Made by a program: the position numbers and the translations under genes. A stretch of DNA of 64,000 nucleotides, from positions 1 through 64,000 of the forward strand of contig NZ_JHQL01000001.1 in assembly GCF_000712975.1 (NCBI RefSeq), written 5' to 3'. The notes below the pieces were generated by a model. It ran no database searches. It worked only from the letters and a program-made list of their open reading frames with translations, and was not told the origin of the DNA. Position 1 is the first letter of the stretch. The number at the start of each line of letters is the position of its first letter. Positions 62,658-64,000 of the stretch are shown piece by piece. Source of the DNA: Vreelandella neptunia. GTDB taxonomy: Bacteria; Pseudomonadota; Gammaproteobacteria; Pseudomonadales; Halomonadaceae.

Positions 62658-64000
62658 ATGCCAGAAGACGAAAAAACTTCTAGCCATAACACTCCCCTCT
62701 ACACCCTGCATGGTATGTGGTGTACCAGCTGTGCTCTGGCGGTAGAAGGCGCGCTAACACGTCTGCCTGGGGTCATCGACGCTAGCGTTCACTACCCCAC
62801 GGCAACTGTGTGGGTGAAAGGTGAGCGAAACTCAGTCGATCTGACGGAGCTTGCGCCGGTAGTCAAACGGTTAGGCTATCGGCTAACTGAATTAGAAGCC
62901 GTTGATGATGCCCATGAACGTCTTGAGCAAGAGAGCCGCTACCTTACTTTGCGGTTGTTAGTAGGCGCGGCATTCGGTATGTGGACCATGTTGGCCTCAT
63001 TGCTTATTTATGTGGGAGCGTTACCGAGCGCATCGATAGAGCAAGTGGTGGCCTGGATATCGGGTGCCTTTGCACTGCCCGTAGTGGTGTATTCGGGCTT
63101 GCCGTTTTACCGAGCGGGCTGGCGCACGTTACTTGCCAAACGTCCAGGGATGGATGTGCTGGTTAGCCTTGGCGCGATCGGTGCAGTGAGTGTGTCGATT
63201 GGGTTGTTGTGGCGCGGCTCGGTGGAGGTGTATTTCGATACGGCGGTTATGCTGATAGTGCTGTTGCTTATTGGGCGACTGGTAGAAACGCTGTGCCGCC
63301 ACCGTGGGCTAAAAGCGTTAGATGCACTGGCGTTGCCAGATGCGGCTATAAGCGCTTGGCAAAAGGGTGACTGGGTCTTACTGCCTGTCAATGATGTAGT
63401 CGCGGGTATGCGCGTTAAGCTAGCGCCGGGGGAATTAGTGACGCTAGATGGCATTCTTGATGCTCCCGGATGGATTGATACCGCCTCACTAACCGGTGAA
63501 AGCTTGCCACGTTACTTCAATGCAGGGCAGAGAGTGTACGCTGGCTGTCGTTACCTAGGCGCTATGCCACTGGTAATGCAGGTCACAGCGGGGGCTGGTA
63601 AACGCCGATTGGATCGACTACGTCATGAAATGCGCCGCTATCAAGCCCAAAAAGGTGAACTGCAGAAACTAGCCGACCGTTTTGCCGCCTGGTTAAGTCC
63701 TTTAGCATTAGCGCTCTCGCTAGTGACGTTGATCGGTGCGCTACTCGTTGGGTTGGGGTGGGAGGATGCACTGGTGCGCTCACTCTCAGTGCTCGTGGTG
63801 GCATGTCCCTGTGCCGTTGGGCTGGCGGTGCCTTTGGCTAGTCTTGCAGGTAACGGCCAGGCTATGCAGCAAGGTATTGCACTGCGCGACCCCGCCGCGC
63901 TAGAGATCTTGGCGCGTATTCATTCAGTAGCGCTGGATAAAACCGGAACCTTAACAACGGGGAGCCATGGGGTGCTTCACTGGCAAGTACGCGATGGCAT
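62658..64000 (+). CDS. Copper-type P1B ATPase (partial, cut by the window edge)
   Basis: An open frame of at least 447 codons with no stop before the edge. An N-terminal metal-binding domain has GMWCTSC (C22, C25). Membrane helices follow, then the actuator motif LTGES. The transmembrane metal site is VACPCAVGLAVP (Cys-Pro-Cys at 383-385), and the phosphorylation site LDKTGTLTTG has Asp427. This is the CopA/FixI-like group that exports Cu+ to the periplasm. Position behind the oxidase genes (23 bp gap) suggests delivery of copper to CuA/CuB, as for CopA2/CtpA, rather than plain resistance (inferred). The ATP-binding domain lies beyond the edge. Confidence 0.9.
   Translation, partial: MPEDEKTSSHNTPLYTLHGMWCTSCALAVEGALTRLPGVIDASVHYPTATVWVKGERNSVDLTELAPVVKRLGYRLTELEAVDDAHERLEQESRYLTLRLLVGAAFGMWTMLASLLIYVGALPSASIEQVVAWISGAFALPVVVYSGLPFYRAGWRTLLAKRPGMDVLVSLGAIGAVSVSIGLLWRGSVEVYFDTAVMLIVLLLIGRLVETLCRHRGLKALDALALPDAAISAWQKGDWVLLPVNDVVAGMRVKLAPGELVTLDGILDAPGWIDTASLTGESLPRYFNAGQRVYAGCRYLGAMPLVMQVTAGAGKRRLDRLRHEMRRYQAQKGELQKLADRFAAWLSPLALALSLVTLIGALLVGLGWEDALVRSLSVLVVACPCAVGLAVPLASLAGNGQAMQQGIALRDPAALEILARIHSVALDKTGTLTTGSHGVLHWQVRDG

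Overview
The window looks like chromosomal DNA of a moderately GC-rich gammaproteobacterium, most probably Halomonas/Vreelandella or a close relative (Halomonadaceae). This is a judgement from overall protein character (RlmM, TusA, EpmC, SlyA, FadBA, RimK/RimB, YqcC, YeaC, DUF3549 and DUF3080 families, a suf operon with SufT, and two proline-catabolism modules), not from a marker gene. No rRNA, tRNA, transposase, phage gene or CRISPR array was seen. The last gene runs off the right edge.

Layout. 1-350: a compound inverted-repeat element and a terminator. 0.36-7.5 kb: housekeeping genes (rlmM, tusA, a DUF3080 lipoprotein, a MATE pump, epmC, a degenerate DnaQ-fold protein, tatD). 7.7-15.7 kb: a carboxylic-acid catabolic cluster (LIV-type binding protein, two acyl-CoA ligases, acyl-CoA dehydrogenase, thiolase) with an AraC-type regulator. 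15.8-20.7 kb: uup, a universal stress protein, slyA and two membrane proteins. 21-24.4 kb: fadBA, the core beta-oxidation complex, with a PsrA-like site upstream. 24.5-27 kb: small redox, lipoprotein, PEBP and YjdM genes. 27-33.3 kb: the suf Fe-S assembly operon behind an IscR-type operator and a Fur-like box. 33.3-38.5 kb: sanA, rimB-rimK, DUF3549, yqcC and ompW. 38.8-50.4 kb: two tandem proline modules in the order araC, putA2, putP2, putA1, putP1, all on the minus strand. The two PutP proteins are about 94% identical by eye, but the two PutA proteins have different architectures. 50.4-57.5 kb: a CBS protein, a Pmp3-type protein, a DMT transporter, NAD kinase, a PPP-type phosphatase, a rhomboid protease, YeaC and DUF2797. 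57.7-64 kb: a haem-copper oxidase locus (HemJ/CopD-like protein, DUF2231, CuA/cytochrome c subunit II, fused subunit I-III, a small membrane protein, and a copper-type P-ATPase cut by the edge).

The genes converge on carbon and energy metabolism. Acyl-CoA and proline oxidation feed a cytochrome oxidase, and Fe-S and copper supply systems are nearby. Two signals cut across loci. First, A-rich motifs of the Hfq/Crc type (AANAAYAA) lie in the leaders of three genes of the acyl-CoA cluster and of both putP genes, which suggests shared post-transcriptional catabolite control.

Second, the most interesting candidate for something undescribed is a pair of related intergenic RNAs (about 50911-50985 and 55387-55487). 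Each has a TGTTGT loop, a GATCCCTTGCTT segment and a strong Rho-independent terminator, and one of the terminators has no protein gene to serve. All calls rest on reading the sequence. No database search was run.
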